From the NCBI GenBank assembly GCA_947448025.1, contig CANFLV010000017.1, positions 1 through 64,000 on the forward strand: a stretch of 64,000 nt of DNA, given 5' to 3'. The notes below the pieces were generated by a model, which saw nothing but the letters and a program-made list of their open reading frames with translations, made no database searches and had not been told where the DNA came from. The DNA comes from Oxalobacteraceae bacterium. Lineage in GTDB: Bacteria; Pseudomonadota; Gammaproteobacteria; Burkholderiales; Burkholderiaceae_D. The position numbers and the translations under genes were made by a program. Positions 29,246 to 36,912 of this stretch are shown here, one piece after another (position 1 is the first letter of the stretch; every line of letters begins with the position of its first letter).

Positions 29246-30520
29246 TTACCGCAGGTTGACCAGCGTTTGCATCGCCTGATCCATGGTCTTGATGGTTTGC
29301 GCATTGGCCTGATAGATGCGCTGCGCCGTGATCATGTTGACCAACTCGGCGGTGAGGTCGACGTTTGAATCCTCTACTGCCGAGGACTGCAATTCACCGA
29401 GACTACCGGAGCCGGGCGCGCCCACGAGAGGCGCACCTGAGTCCGCCGTCTCGCTCCAGAGATTGTCACCGAGCGGCTGCAAGCCATTCGGATTGGCGAA
29501 GCTGGCCAGTGCCACCTGGCCCAGCGTATTGAATTTGCCATTCGTGTAGCTGCCGACGATTTCGCCATCGCCGCCGACCTTGAAGCCGGACAGGCGCCCC
29601 GAGGCATAGCCATCCTGGTTCAGGGTATTGACGCTGAATTGCGCGCCGAATTGCGTCGTACCGGAATAATCCATGGCGATGGTGAGCGGATTGGTCGCGC
29701 CGGTGGCCACCGGCACGGTCGCCGTGAATGGCATCGCGGCGGTCGTCGTCGCATCCAGCGCACCGTCAGGGCCAAAGACCAGCTGGCCGATCGGCGTCTG
29801 CGTGCCGGGCACCACGGGCGGTCCTGCCGATCCGGGCGTAAAATTGAGCGGCTGCTCATCGGCTGCGCCGTAGACATCCCAGCTACTCGCGCCGGTCTTG
29901 ACGTAATAGGTTTGCAAGACATGCGAATTACCGAGCGTGTCAAACACCGACACCGAGGTCGCACTGTTGAAGCTGGTCGGATCATCAATCGCAAACGGCG
30001 TCGTAGTCGGCGTGACGTTGCGCGAATCAAGGTTCAATAGCGTCGCGATTTTTTCCGTCGCATGCGGCGCGAGATCGGCGGTCGCAATGTGGATATCGAC
30101 CGGCGTGCCGGTCGAGAGCTTGCCATTCACGTCGGCGCTGTAGCCGGTCAGGCGCGCACCGCTGGCATTGACGATATAACCGGTCTTATCGAGCTGGAAC
30201 TGGCCATTGCGGCCGAAGCTGACTTCGCCGCCTTTGGACATGCGAAAGAAGCCGCCACCATTGATGGCGAGGTCGAGCGGATTATTCGAGGCCGTGACAT
30301 TCCCCTGCGAGAATTGCTGCGCGACTTTGCTCACGCGCACACCCGTGCCGATGGTCGAGCCCCCGCCGCCGGCAAAGCTCGACGAACTCGCGAACACATC
30401 GGCAAACTGGATCTGCGACTGCTTGAAGCCGACCGTGTTCGCATTGGCGACGTTATTACCGATCGCTTCGAGCGTCTTCGACGCTGCATTCAGACCGCTC
30501 AAACCTTGTTGAAAACTCAT
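29246..30520 (-). CDS. flgE: Flagellar hook protein FlgE
   Basis: FlgE is the subunit of the flexible hook. The 424-residue protein starts SFQQGLSGLNAASKTLEAIG and NNVANANTVGFKQSQIQFAD, and ends ELVNMITAQRIYQANAQTIK. The middle beta domain is ordinary in size. It follows flgD by 26 bases. Confidence 0.98.
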   Translation of the reverse strand: MSFQQGLSGLNAASKTLEAIGNNVANANTVGFKQSQIQFADVFASSSSFAGGGGSTIGTGVRVSKVAQQFSQGNVTASNNPLDLAINGGGFFRMSKGGEVSFGRNGQFQLDKTGYIVNASGARLTGYSADVNGKLSTGTPVDIHIATADLAPHATEKIATLLNLDSRNVTPTTTPFAIDDPTSFNSATSVSVFDTLGNSHVLQTYYVKTGASSWDVYGAADEQPLNFTPGSAGPPVVPGTQTPIGQLVFGPDGALDATTTAAMPFTATVPVATGATNPLTIAMDYSGTTQFGAQFSVNTLNQDGYASGRLSGFKVGGDGEIVGSYTNGKFNTLGQVALASFANPNGLQPLGDNLWSETADSGAPLVGAPGSGSLGELQSSAVEDSNVDLTAELVNMITAQRIYQANAQTIKTMDQAMQTLVNLR

Positions 30521-30546
30521 GCCGTGCTCCCGCTAGCTAATTGAAC

Positions 30547-31221
30547 TTACAAAATCTGCCGTACATCAGCCAGACTGACTTGACTGCCACCACTGAGATT
30601 CAAGCGCGCACCCTGCCCCGGCGTGCCGGAAGTCGACACGCTGCCGACTTCGGCAAACATGAGGCCGGACGCATTGGCCTTCTGCCCGCCGCGCGTGGCG
30701 GTGATGTCGAATTTGTATTTGCCATCGGCAGCGGTATCACCGCTGTCGGTCTTGCCATCCCATGCCAGCGGCATGACGCCCGCCTCACGCGGCCCGAGGT
30801 CCAGCGTGCGCACGGCGATACCGGCGCCGTCGCGTATCGTCACGCTGAGCTTGTCGGCAGGGTCAGCGAGCTCGACGCCGAGCATGGCCTGGCTGCCGCT
30901 CAAACTTACGTTTGCCCCCGGCACCAGCACGCCGCGCCCGATCATGTTCGCCGCCTGCAGCGACTGGCCCGACTGGAAGCTGCCCATCATGGCTTCCAGC
31001 GTGGTGTTGACCTTGTCGATGCCGGTGACGGTGGACAGCTGCGCGAGCTGGCTCGTGACCTGCGCGTTATCGAGCGGGTTGAGCGGGTCCTGGTTCTTCA
31101 TTTGCGTTACCAGTAGCTTCATGAAGCGGTCTTGCGACTCTTCGGTAGAACTGGCCTTGGCGGTACTGGCGCCATTGACACTGGCCAGCAGGCTGCCTGA
31201 TACGCCATCGATGCTGCTCAT
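30547..31221 (-). CDS. flgD: Flagellar hook cap protein FlgD
   Basis: FlgD caps the growing hook and is later replaced by FlgK. The 224-residue protein has the conserved start SQDRFMKLLVTQMKNQDPLN followed by PLDNAQVTSQLAQLSTVTGI, and a beta domain with PLAWDGKTDSGDTAADGKY. Length is normal. Confidence 0.97.
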   Translation of the reverse strand: MSSIDGVSGSLLASVNGASTAKASSTEESQDRFMKLLVTQMKNQDPLNPLDNAQVTSQLAQLSTVTGIDKVNTTLEAMMGSFQSGQSLQAANMIGRGVLVPGANVSLSGSQAMLGVELADPADKLSVTIRDGAGIAVRTLDLGPREAGVMPLAWDGKTDSGDTAADGKYKFDITATRGGQKANASGLMFAEVGSVSTSGTPGQGARLNLSGGSQVSLADVRQIL

Positions 31222-31235
31222 TGCGATTCCTTTAT

Positions 31236-31640
31236 TTACTGACCGAGGGTCAGGGTCTTCAGCAGCAGGGTCTTGGCCGCATTCATGGTTTCGACATTGT
31301 TCTGGTAAGAGCGCGAGGCCGAGAGCATGTTGACCATCTCCTCCACCACGTTCACGTTGGGCATGGCGACATACCCTTTGTCATTCGCTTCGGGATGCTT
31401 GGGGTCATAGAGCATTCTTGGCGTGCTCTGGTCCTCGATGACGGAGCTGACTTTGACGCCGGAAGCTTGTGTGCCACCGACCGGCATTTCAGTAAAGACC
31501 ACATGCTTGGCCTTGTATGGCCCGCCGCTGGCGCTGGTGCTGCTGTCGGCGTTGGCGATATTGCTGGCTACCGCATTGAGGCGCTGGCCCTGCGCGCTCA
31601 TGGCCGAACCGGCGACGTTAAAAATATTAAATAGCGACAT
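31236..31640 (-). CDS. flgC: Flagellar proximal rod protein FlgC
   Basis: FlgC is a proximal rod subunit. The 134-residue protein begins SLFNIFNVAGSAMSAQGQRL with NAVASNIANADSSTS and ends with VEEMVNMLSASRSYQNNVE. Gene order, length and spacing (12 bases behind flgB) are standard. Confidence 0.97.
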   Translation of the reverse strand: MSLFNIFNVAGSAMSAQGQRLNAVASNIANADSSTSASGGPYKAKHVVFTEMPVGGTQASGVKVSSVIEDQSTPRMLYDPKHPEANDKGYVAMPNVNVVEEMVNMLSASRSYQNNVETMNAAKTLLLKTLTLGQ

Positions 31641-31652
31641 GCGCTGCTCCGG

Positions 31653-32072
31653 TTACTGACCTTGTATTGCCGTCAGCATGCTTTTGATTTGTCCGCTGAT
31701 GAGCGTGATGCCGGCTTCGTAGCGCAGCGCGTTGTCGGTGAACTGGTTACGCTCGACGTCCATGTCGACCGTATTGCCGTCGACGCTGCCCTGCACCACG
31801 CCGCGGTATTGCCCCTTGAGCTCGCTGGCATTGGCGCCGTGCTTGCCTGCGAGATGGAGTGGCGAGGTCGTCAGTAAAGCGCCGGGCGCGTTGCCGCCAT
31901 TTGCGGTGCCTTTTATTGCAGCTTGCAAGGTCTTGCCGAAATCAATGTCGCGCGCCTTGTAATTGGGCGTGTCGGCATTGGCGATGTTCGAGGCCAGCAT
32001 TTGCTGGCGTTGCGCGCGCAGGCTCAGCGCACTTTCGTGAAACCGCAGGTAATCGTCGATCTTTCCGGACAT
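31653..32072 (-). CDS. flgB: Flagellar proximal rod protein FlgB
   Basis: FlgB is the first proximal rod subunit. The start at 32072 (MSGKIDDYLRFHESAL) has GGAGCTC just upstream and gives 139 residues, the family length; the frame runs 22 codons further without support. The signature QQMLASNIANADTPNYKARD is clear. It opens the flgBCDEFGHIJKL operon, divergent from flgA. Confidence 0.97.
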   Translation of the reverse strand: MSGKIDDYLRFHESALSLRAQRQQMLASNIANADTPNYKARDIDFGKTLQAAIKGTANGGNAPGALLTTSPLHLAGKHGANASELKGQYRGVVQGSVDGNTVDMDVERNQFTDNALRYEAGITLISGQIKSMLTAIQGQ

Positions 32073-32199
32073 GGCAGAGCTCCCCTTGATACGTGAACGA
32101 TCATAGGAGTCCATGGTCTGCCATGATCGGGAGAGCAAAGCGGCAAACGCCGGTTTGTTCCGGCTTTAGCCCATGCCCGCGAGCGCTAAGATCATCGGC
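32073..32199. promoter_or_regulatory. Divergent flgB/flgA control region
   Basis: This gap of about 130 bases lies between the flgB operon (minus) and flgA (plus), both early or middle genes in known systems. It must hold both promoters, presumably FlhDC-dependent. No element can be fixed by eye with confidence. Confidence 0.5.
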
Positions 32200-32937
32200 A
32201 TGCCTGTCCATGCCCCTTCCCTTGCAATCTCGCCGCGCTTCTGCCGTGGCGCGCTACTGATGCTGGGGCTGCTGCTGGGCGGTCTCGCGCTGGCGCAAAC
32301 GCCCAAGCCGCAGTCACAGTCGCCGGAAAGCCTGCGTCAGCTAACAGAAAAATTTTTGCAAGCCGAAGCGATCGGCTTGCCCGGCACGGTGCAGGTCACC
32401 GCCGGTGCCGTCGATGCGCGCCTGAATCTGCCCGCCTGCGCCGCGCTGCAAGCCTTCCTGCCGCCCGGCAGTCGCGTCTGGGGCAAGACCACCGTCGGCA
32501 TACGCTGCAATGCGCCCACGCCGTGGACGATTTATGTCAGCGCGCAGGTGCAGGTCCATGGGACGTATTACCTGAGCGCTGCGCCCCTGAGTCAGGGCCA
32601 GAGCATCGCTTTACCGGACATCGTGAAGACGCAGGGTGATTTAAGCGCCCTGCCCGCCGGCGTGATTACGGACCCGCAGCAGGCGCTCGGGCGCACCCTG
32701 CTGATGGCGCTCACGGCCGGTACGCCCTTGCGCAGCGATTTAATGCGCAGCGCTGCAGCGATTCAGCAGGGCCAGTCGGTGCGCATCATTGCCAGCGGCG
32801 CCGGCTTTGCTGTCTCGACCGAAGGCCGGGCGCTCGCGGGGGCGGCCGAGGGCCAATATGTACAGGCGCGCACGACCGGCGGACAGGTCGTCAGCGGTAT
32901 TGCGCGAACGGGCGGTATCGTCGCCCTGAATAATTAA
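32200..32937 (+). CDS. flgA: Flagellar P-ring assembly chaperone FlgA
   Basis: FlgA is a periplasmic chaperone for P-ring assembly. From the ATG at 32200 it is 245 residues, with a signal peptide ending GGLALAQ, the N-terminal domain with LNLPACAALQAFLPPGSRVW and GKTTVGIRC, and a C-terminal SAF-like domain with LRSDLMRSAAAIQQGQSVRI. An upstream in-frame ATG at 32173 would add nine residues before the signal peptide and is less likely. Confidence 0.95.
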   Translation: MPVHAPSLAISPRFCRGALLMLGLLLGGLALAQTPKPQSQSPESLRQLTEKFLQAEAIGLPGTVQVTAGAVDARLNLPACAALQAFLPPGSRVWGKTTVGIRCNAPTPWTIYVSAQVQVHGTYYLSAAPLSQGQSIALPDIVKTQGDLSALPAGVITDPQQALGRTLLMALTAGTPLRSDLMRSAAAIQQGQSVRIIASGAGFAVSTEGRALAGAAEGQYVQARTTGGQVVSGIARTGGIVALNN

Positions 32938-32942
32938 GCATT

Positions 32943-32969
32943 AAAGTTTTTTCGCCGGCAGTCGATACA
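32943..32969 (+). promoter_or_regulatory. Sigma-28 (FliA) type promoter of flgMN
   Basis: TAAAGTTT (perfect), 11 bases, then GTCGATAC, six of eight matches to GCCGATAA. It starts six bases after the flgA stop and 47 bases end before flgM. A FliA promoter at flgM gives the feedback known in other flagellar systems. Confidence 0.8.
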
Positions 32970-33015
32970 AGGGCACACCCGCTCATTTCAGCGGCAAATT
33001 GAAGAAGGCGAAGTC

Positions 33016-33315
33016 ATGAAAATCAATGACGCAGGCAAGAAACCCATTGAAGGCGCGCACAGGCCAACACAGGCACACGCTAGCCGCGACGTCGCCAAGA
33101 GTGAAACTGCAGCGCCCTCCGACAGCGTCAAACTGTCGGCTCAGTCGCAAGCCTTTGCCGGGGTAGTCAGCGCCGGCGGCCCGGTCTTCGACGCAAAAAA
33201 AGTCGCCGACATCAAGGCTGCCATCGCCAATGGCACTTTCAAAGTCAATCCCGAACGGATCGCCGATGGCTTGATCGATACTGCCCGGGACCTCATCCAC
33301 CAACGCAAGGCTTGA
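33016..33315 (+). CDS. flgM: Anti-sigma-28 factor FlgM
   Basis: FlgM binds FliA and blocks late genes until it is exported through the finished hook. The 99-residue protein has a disordered polar N-terminus and the conserved C-terminal sigma-binding part with KVADIKAAIANGTFKVNPER and ADGLIDTARDLI. A sigma-28-type promoter precedes it, and flgN follows two bases after its stop. Confidence 0.96.
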   Translation: MKINDAGKKPIEGAHRPTQAHASRDVAKSETAAPSDSVKLSAQSQAFAGVVSAGGPVFDAKKVADIKAAIANGTFKVNPERIADGLIDTARDLIHQRKA

Positions 33316-33317
33316 GC

Positions 33318-33794
33318 ATGCAAGACGACCTCACAGGACCCGGCGCGACGCTGGCGCAAGAGCAGCAATTAGCGCAAGCCCTGCTGCTGCTGCTGCGGCA
33401 GGAACAGCAAGGCCTGATCGAGGCCGATACGGATGTGGTGATGTCGCTGCTCGCGGAAAAGTCACGTCTGGTCGCCAGCCTCAGGCCGCTGGCTGCAGCG
33501 CGTGAACAGGCGCTGTTGAATGCGGGGCATCCTGTCTCGGACAAAGGGATGCAGGCTTGGCTCGCGGGCGCGAAAGCCTCTGCCGCATTACGCCTGCTTT
33601 GGTCAACGCTAATGGAAACTTCCCGCTCCGCGCGGGAAATGAACCGCATCAATGGCTTGCTGATTCACCGCCACATGCTGCGCAATCAGGCCGCGCTGGA
33701 AGTCTTGCAGGGACGCCCGGCGCACAGCAATGTGTATGGACCGAACGGTCAGACGACGCAGCGTCAGCAGTCGCGTAGTCGGGTGATTGGATAA
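33318..33794 (+). CDS. flgN: Flagellar export chaperone FlgN
   Basis: FlgN escorts the junction proteins FlgK and FlgL to the export gate. The 158-residue helical protein has the family pattern of an N-terminal helix with LLRQEQQGLIEADTDVV and a C-terminal NVYGPNGQTTQRQQSR tail, a recurrent FlgN ending. The last 37 codons (33678-33794) are present a second time at 34485-34601, after the neighbouring toxin gene. The present 3' end may therefore have come in with that module and replaced the native one. Confidence 0.93.
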   Translation: MQDDLTGPGATLAQEQQLAQALLLLLRQEQQGLIEADTDVVMSLLAEKSRLVASLRPLAAAREQALLNAGHPVSDKGMQAWLAGAKASAALRLLWSTLMETSRSAREMNRINGLLIHRHMLRNQAALEVLQGRPAHSNVYGPNGQTTQRQQSRSRVIG

Positions 33795-33796
33795 GG
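33678..33796 (+). repeat. Direct repeat, flgN 3' end (copy 1, in frame with flgN)
   Basis: This 119-base segment covers the last codons, stop and two further bases of flgN. It aligns without gaps to 34485-34603, with 12 mismatches by hand count (about 90 percent identity). The two copies flank the first toxin-antitoxin pair. Confidence 0.92.
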
Positions 33797-33810
33797 ATCT
33801 ACATCCTGCT

Positions 33811-33852
33811 TTGACGCCAGGCATCTCATGGACTAATATAGACTTAGTCCAT
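33811..33852 (+). promoter_or_regulatory. Promoter and palindromic operator of the first toxin-antitoxin module
   Basis: TTGACG (33811-33816) and TAATAT (33834-33839) with 17 bases between form a plausible sigma-70 promoter. A perfect inverted repeat with nine-base arms (33828-33836 and 33844-33852, ATGGACTAA and TTAGTCCAT) and a seven-base spacer covers the -10 region. This is the arrangement expected for autorepression by the antitoxin. AGGAG follows just before the antitoxin start. Confidence 0.75.
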
Positions 33853-33864
33853 TAGGAGCTAATT

Positions 33865-34101
33865 ATGCAAACAATCAATGTTCACGATGCAAAAACCCAT
33901 TTTTCGCGCCTCGTTACCGCTGCGTCCAATGGCGAAGAGATCATCATCGCCAAGGCGGGCAAGCCTGCTGCGCGCCTCATGCCTTTGGCAGAGACCAAAC
34001 CGGTCCGACGTTTTGGCGCTTTAAAAGGAAAAATCCGGATCAGTGACGATTTTGATGCGCCATTGCCCGACGCTCTACTTGCCGCCTTCGAAGGACGGTA
34101 A
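33865..34101 (+). CDS. Phd/YefM-family antitoxin (module 1)
   Basis: The 78-residue protein begins MQTINVHDAKTHFSRLVTAA, the Phd-type DNA-binding fold, followed by GEEIIIAKAGKPAARLMPL; the C-terminal part (about 50-78) would wrap and block the toxin. It overlaps the toxin start by one base as TAATG. It probably represses the palindrome at 33828-33852. The pair was inserted between flgN and motD. Confidence 0.9.
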   Translation: MQTINVHDAKTHFSRLVTAASNGEEIIIAKAGKPAARLMPLAETKPVRRFGALKGKIRISDDFDAPLPDALLAAFEGR

Positions 34102-34478
34102 TGCGCTTGCTGCTGGATACGCATATTTATATCTGGGCCGTGACCGATGACCCGAAGCTGAGCCAGGCGGCGCGCAAGGCCATTGTTGACGCTGACGATG
34201 TGTTTGTCAGCGGTGCCACCATCTGGGAAGCATCGATCAAAGCTGGATTGGGAAAGCTGGATTTGAATATCCAGCATCTGGTGGCAGAAATTGCCGGCAG
34301 TGGTTTCAAGGAATTGCCAGTGCGCGCTGCCCACGCCGCTTTAGTGCGTGACTTGCCTGACATTCACCGCGACCCCTTCGACCGGCTCTTGATTGCGCAA
34401 GCCCTTTTCGAGCCACTGCACCTGATGACCGCCAACGCCCAACTTGCGGCTTACTCGGATCTGGTAATGACCGTTTAA
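34101..34478 (+). CDS. PIN-domain ribonuclease toxin (module 1, VapC-like)
   Basis: The 125-residue protein is a PIN-domain nuclease of the kind paired with Phd-type antitoxins. Acidic metal-binding residues are visible as Asp6 in LLLDTH, Glu in IWEASIK and two Asp in HRDPFDRLLIAQA. All appear intact, so the toxin is probably active. VapC-like enzymes cut specific RNAs; the target here is unknown. Six bases after its stop the second copy of the flgN 3' end begins. Confidence 0.9.
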   Translation: MRLLLDTHIYIWAVTDDPKLSQAARKAIVDADDVFVSGATIWEASIKAGLGKLDLNIQHLVAEIAGSGFKELPVRAAHAALVRDLPDIHRDPFDRLLIAQALFEPLHLMTANAQLAAYSDLVMTV

Positions 34479-34484
34479 TGCTTA

Positions 34485-34603
34485 CTGCGCAATCACGCAG
34501 CGCTGGAAGTCTTGCAGGGCCGCCCGGCGCTTAGCAATGTCTATGGACCGAACGGCCAGACGGCGCAGCGGCAACAGTCGCGTCGTCGGGTGATTGAATA
34601 AGG
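34485..34603 (+). pseudogene. flgN: Duplicated flgN 3' end (copy 2, orphan remnant)
   Basis: It translates in one frame as LRNHAALEVLQGRPALSNVY and so on to a TAA at 34599-34601, matching the flgN C-terminus with a few conservative changes. There is no start codon and no upstream flgN sequence. Of 12 base differences from copy 1, about half are silent, so the two look like diverged orthologous ends and not a recent exact duplication. It sits between the two toxin genes. Confidence 0.88.
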
Positions 34604-34622
34604 TCGAGTAGAAGCTGAGTCG

Positions 34623-35036
34623 TCAACCGGTCCAGGGATTGATCACATTCAGTCCCATATCGGCGAAATCCCGAAGATTGCGCGTTACCAGACTCAAGCC
34701 ATGCTGGGCCGCGGTCGCGCCCAAGAGACTGTCAATGGCGGGTAATGGACGACCGGCAGCAGCTATCAGCCGCCCCCAGCGATCCGCGACTTGAGTATCA
34801 ACGGCTAAAATTCGCCCCGCAAAAAAACCCGGCAAATCAGTCTCCAGCCAATCCGTCAAGGCCATACGGCGATCGTCATCCGCCATACCCTCGATTCCCT
34901 TCCGTAATTCGCCCAGCGTCAGCACACTCAGGAAAAGGGTAGACGCCGGCCTGCGAGCAAACCATTCGACCACCCCGGCATTCGGCGTCTTGCGGCGCAG
35001 TTCAGATAAGACATTGGTATCGAGCAAATAGCTCAA
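34623..35036 (-). CDS. VapC-type PIN-domain toxin (module 2)
   Basis: The 137-residue protein begins MSYLLDTNVLSELRRKTPN, the classic VapC start with the first catalytic Asp. Glu in TLGELRKGIE, Asp in LPAIDSLLGATAAQHGL and the RNLRDFADMGLNVINPW ending complete the PIN pattern. All acidic residues look intact. It overlaps the antitoxin gene by four bases and converges on module 1. Confidence 0.92.
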   Translation of the reverse strand: MSYLLDTNVLSELRRKTPNAGVVEWFARRPASTLFLSVLTLGELRKGIEGMADDDRRMALTDWLETDLPGFFAGRILAVDTQVADRWGRLIAAAGRPLPAIDSLLGATAAQHGLSLVTRNLRDFADMGLNVINPWTG

Positions 35037-35284
35037 AACAGGATCTCCCGCGTCGGGCTAGTGTCCCTCTCGAGCACAACATCCTCCGCACCATACAGCG
35101 GCGAGCGACGCATGAAATCGACCAATGAATAATCATTACCAGTAAGACGATCAAACATCGAACGCGATACCACCACCGCCACGGATTGCCCGTGCAAGGT
35201 AATGTTCTGCGGCCCTTCGCTCTCGGCACATTTGACCAGCTCCGATAACCGGGCCTTTGCTTCCTGCATTTGCCATACATTCAT
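35033..35284 (-). CDS. Phd/YefM-family antitoxin (module 2)
   Basis: The 83-residue protein starts MNVWQMQEAKARLSELVKCA with GPQNITLHGQSVAVVVSRSM, the Phd/YefM DNA-binding domain, and its last 30 residues are the toxin-binding part. AGGGGA lies just before the ATG. A 21-base near-perfect palindrome lies 22 bases upstream. Confidence 0.9.
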   Translation of the reverse strand: MNVWQMQEAKARLSELVKCAESEGPQNITLHGQSVAVVVSRSMFDRLTGNDYSLVDFMRRSPLYGAEDVVLERDTSPTREILF

Positions 35285-35306
35285 GATGTCCCCTGCTTGT
35301 GATTAT

Positions 35307-35327
35307 TTCAGACTAGACTAGTCAGAA
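35307..35327 (-). promoter_or_regulatory. Palindromic operator of the second toxin-antitoxin module
   Basis: GACTAG and CTAGTC flank a central A at 35317; with one mismatch per arm the symmetry extends to 21 bases (TTC to GAA). It shares a CTA/TAG core with the module 1 operator, but the sequences differ, so cross-regulation is not implied. Confidence 0.65.
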
Positions 35328-35368
35328 ACTTAGCATGCCTGGCTGTGGACTGCAATTAGCTTGTCGTC

Positions 35369-36151
35369 TCACCTATCCTCATCTTTCACAGATTCAATCA
35401 CCGCCGCACCAGCCGCCGACAATATCGTCAACTGCACCCGCCGATTACGCAAACGCCCTGCTGCCGTGGCATTGTCCGCGACCGGCTGATTCTCGCCATA
35501 GCCGAGCGCGGCCAGACGGGTCGGGGCGATGCCCTGATCGATCAGCAAACGCACCACGCCCGCCGCACGCACGGCTGACAATTCCCAGTTCGACGCAAAC
35601 GCATGGTTACTGATCGGCAGATTATCGGTATGGCCTTCGACCTGGATGGCATGGGTATCGTCCCTCATCACGGCGGCCAGCGCATTGAGTGACTTGCCGG
35701 ATTCGCCGGTCAGGCCCGCATCGCCGGGCGCAAACAAAATGCTGGCATTGATTTCGACGCCAACGCCGCGACTGGTCTGCGTCACCCGGACCTGGCCCTG
35801 TGCAAGCAGTGGCGCCAGCACCGTGCGGATCGACTCGGCCATCAAGGTCAGATGATCCCGCTCGCGGCGCAGGGTCGCGATGTGCGTTTGCTCCAGCGGC
35901 GCGAGCGGCATTGGCTGTGCTTTTGCCAGCACTGGCGTGATGATCGGTTCCAGTCCGGGGACAGTTACAGGCGCAGGCTTGCCGAATGCAGCGCTGATCG
36001 CCTGCGCCATCTCCACATGCTTAGCCTGGTCAGACGTGGTGAGCGCATACAGCATCACAAAAAATGCAAACAGCAAGGTAACCAGATCGGCATACGAGAG
36101 CAGCCAGCGGTCGTGCCCCTCTAACTCTTCGAGGAATTTTTTACGCGCCAT
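35369..36151 (-). CDS. motD: Flagellar stator protein MotD (MotB-like)
   Basis: The peptidoglycan-binding half of the second stator. From the ATG at 36151 it is 260 residues: a basic N-terminus, one membrane helix with the proton-carrying Asp22 in LLSYADLVTLLFAFFVMLYA, and a C-terminal OmpA-like domain with VEGHTDNLPI and NWELSAVRAAGVVRLLI. MotC and MotD lie directly after fliA, as in Pseudomonas. It ends about 85 bases from toxin-antitoxin module 2. Confidence 0.93.
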   Translation of the reverse strand: MARKKFLEELEGHDRWLLSYADLVTLLFAFFVMLYALTTSDQAKHVEMAQAISAAFGKPAPVTVPGLEPIITPVLAKAQPMPLAPLEQTHIATLRRERDHLTLMAESIRTVLAPLLAQGQVRVTQTSRGVGVEINASILFAPGDAGLTGESGKSLNALAAVMRDDTHAIQVEGHTDNLPISNHAFASNWELSAVRAAGVVRLLIDQGIAPTRLAALGYGENQPVADNATAAGRLRNRRVQLTILSAAGAAVIESVKDEDR

Positions 36152-36171
36152 CGTCAGCACCTCTATTGTGG

Positions 36172-36912
36172 TTACCGTGGATAACTAGCCAGCCTATCGT
36201 CAATGAGCCAATGACTTTCCCCCTGCGCCAGACTCACAAAAACATCGGTGAGCATGTCGACCTTGAGCACCTCGCGCGCGACGATGGCCTTGAGCCGGTT
36301 CGCGATCGGCAGAAACACCAGATTGGCCAGACCCACACCGTAAATCGTCGAAACGAACGCGACGGCAATGCCGTTGCCTAATCTGGCCGGATCGCCGAGA
36401 TTTTCCATCACGTGGATCAGCCCGAGTACGGCGCCGAGTATGCCCAAGGTCGGCGCATAGCCACCGGCTGCATCCCAGATTTTCAGAGCCTGCCGCTGAT
36501 GCGCTTCAAAGGCGTCGGTGTCGCGCTCGAGAATCTCACGCACGATGCCGGCATCGATGCCATCGATGACTAACCGCAGTCCGCGCGCGATCTGCGGCGT
36601 GCGCGCTGCAGCAAGATGACGCTCGAGGCCGCGTGTGCCTTCGTTACGCAGGGTCGCATGCCAGCTGCCGACCTCGCGCCGTACGAGCGCGAAATTATCG
36701 ACCGGCTTGATGAAGACCTGCCGCGCCAGACGCAGACCGGCGATCAGTGACCGCAGTCCGCTTTGTAGCAGCACCGCTCCGCTCGTCCCGAGCAGCACGA
36801 TCACCAGCGCCGCCGGCTGGAACAATGCCGCCAGCGCGCCGCCTTCAATCTTCTGGCCGATCAGAATGCCGGCCAGCGCCAGTACCAACCCGGCTACACT
36901 ACCCCAGTCCAC
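36172..36912 (-). CDS. motC: Flagellar stator protein MotC (MotA-like)
   Basis: The proton-channel partner of MotD. The 246-residue protein has four membrane helices, a cytoplasmic loop with charged residues, and the conserved AAGGYAPTLGILGAVLGLIH before the last helix pair. Start is GTG at 36912, giving a 19-base overlap with fliA. It belongs with the MotC/PomA-like branch and is clearly distinct from the MotA at 51707-52573. Confidence 0.93.
   Translation of the reverse strand: MDWGSVAGLVLALAGILIGQKIEGGALAALFQPAALVIVLLGTSGAVLLQSGLRSLIAGLRLARQVFIKPVDNFALVRREVGSWHATLRNEGTRGLERHLAAARTPQIARGLRLVIDGIDAGIVREILERDTDAFEAHQRQALKIWDAAGGYAPTLGILGAVLGLIHVMENLGDPARLGNGIAVAFVSTIYGVGLANLVFLPIANRLKAIVAREVLKVDMLTDVFVSLAQGESHWLIDDRLASYPR

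Noticed and set aside
33557-33778. Alternative-frame ORF inside flgN
   Set aside because: It overlaps a well-supported flgN frame and shows no domain or ribosome binding site.
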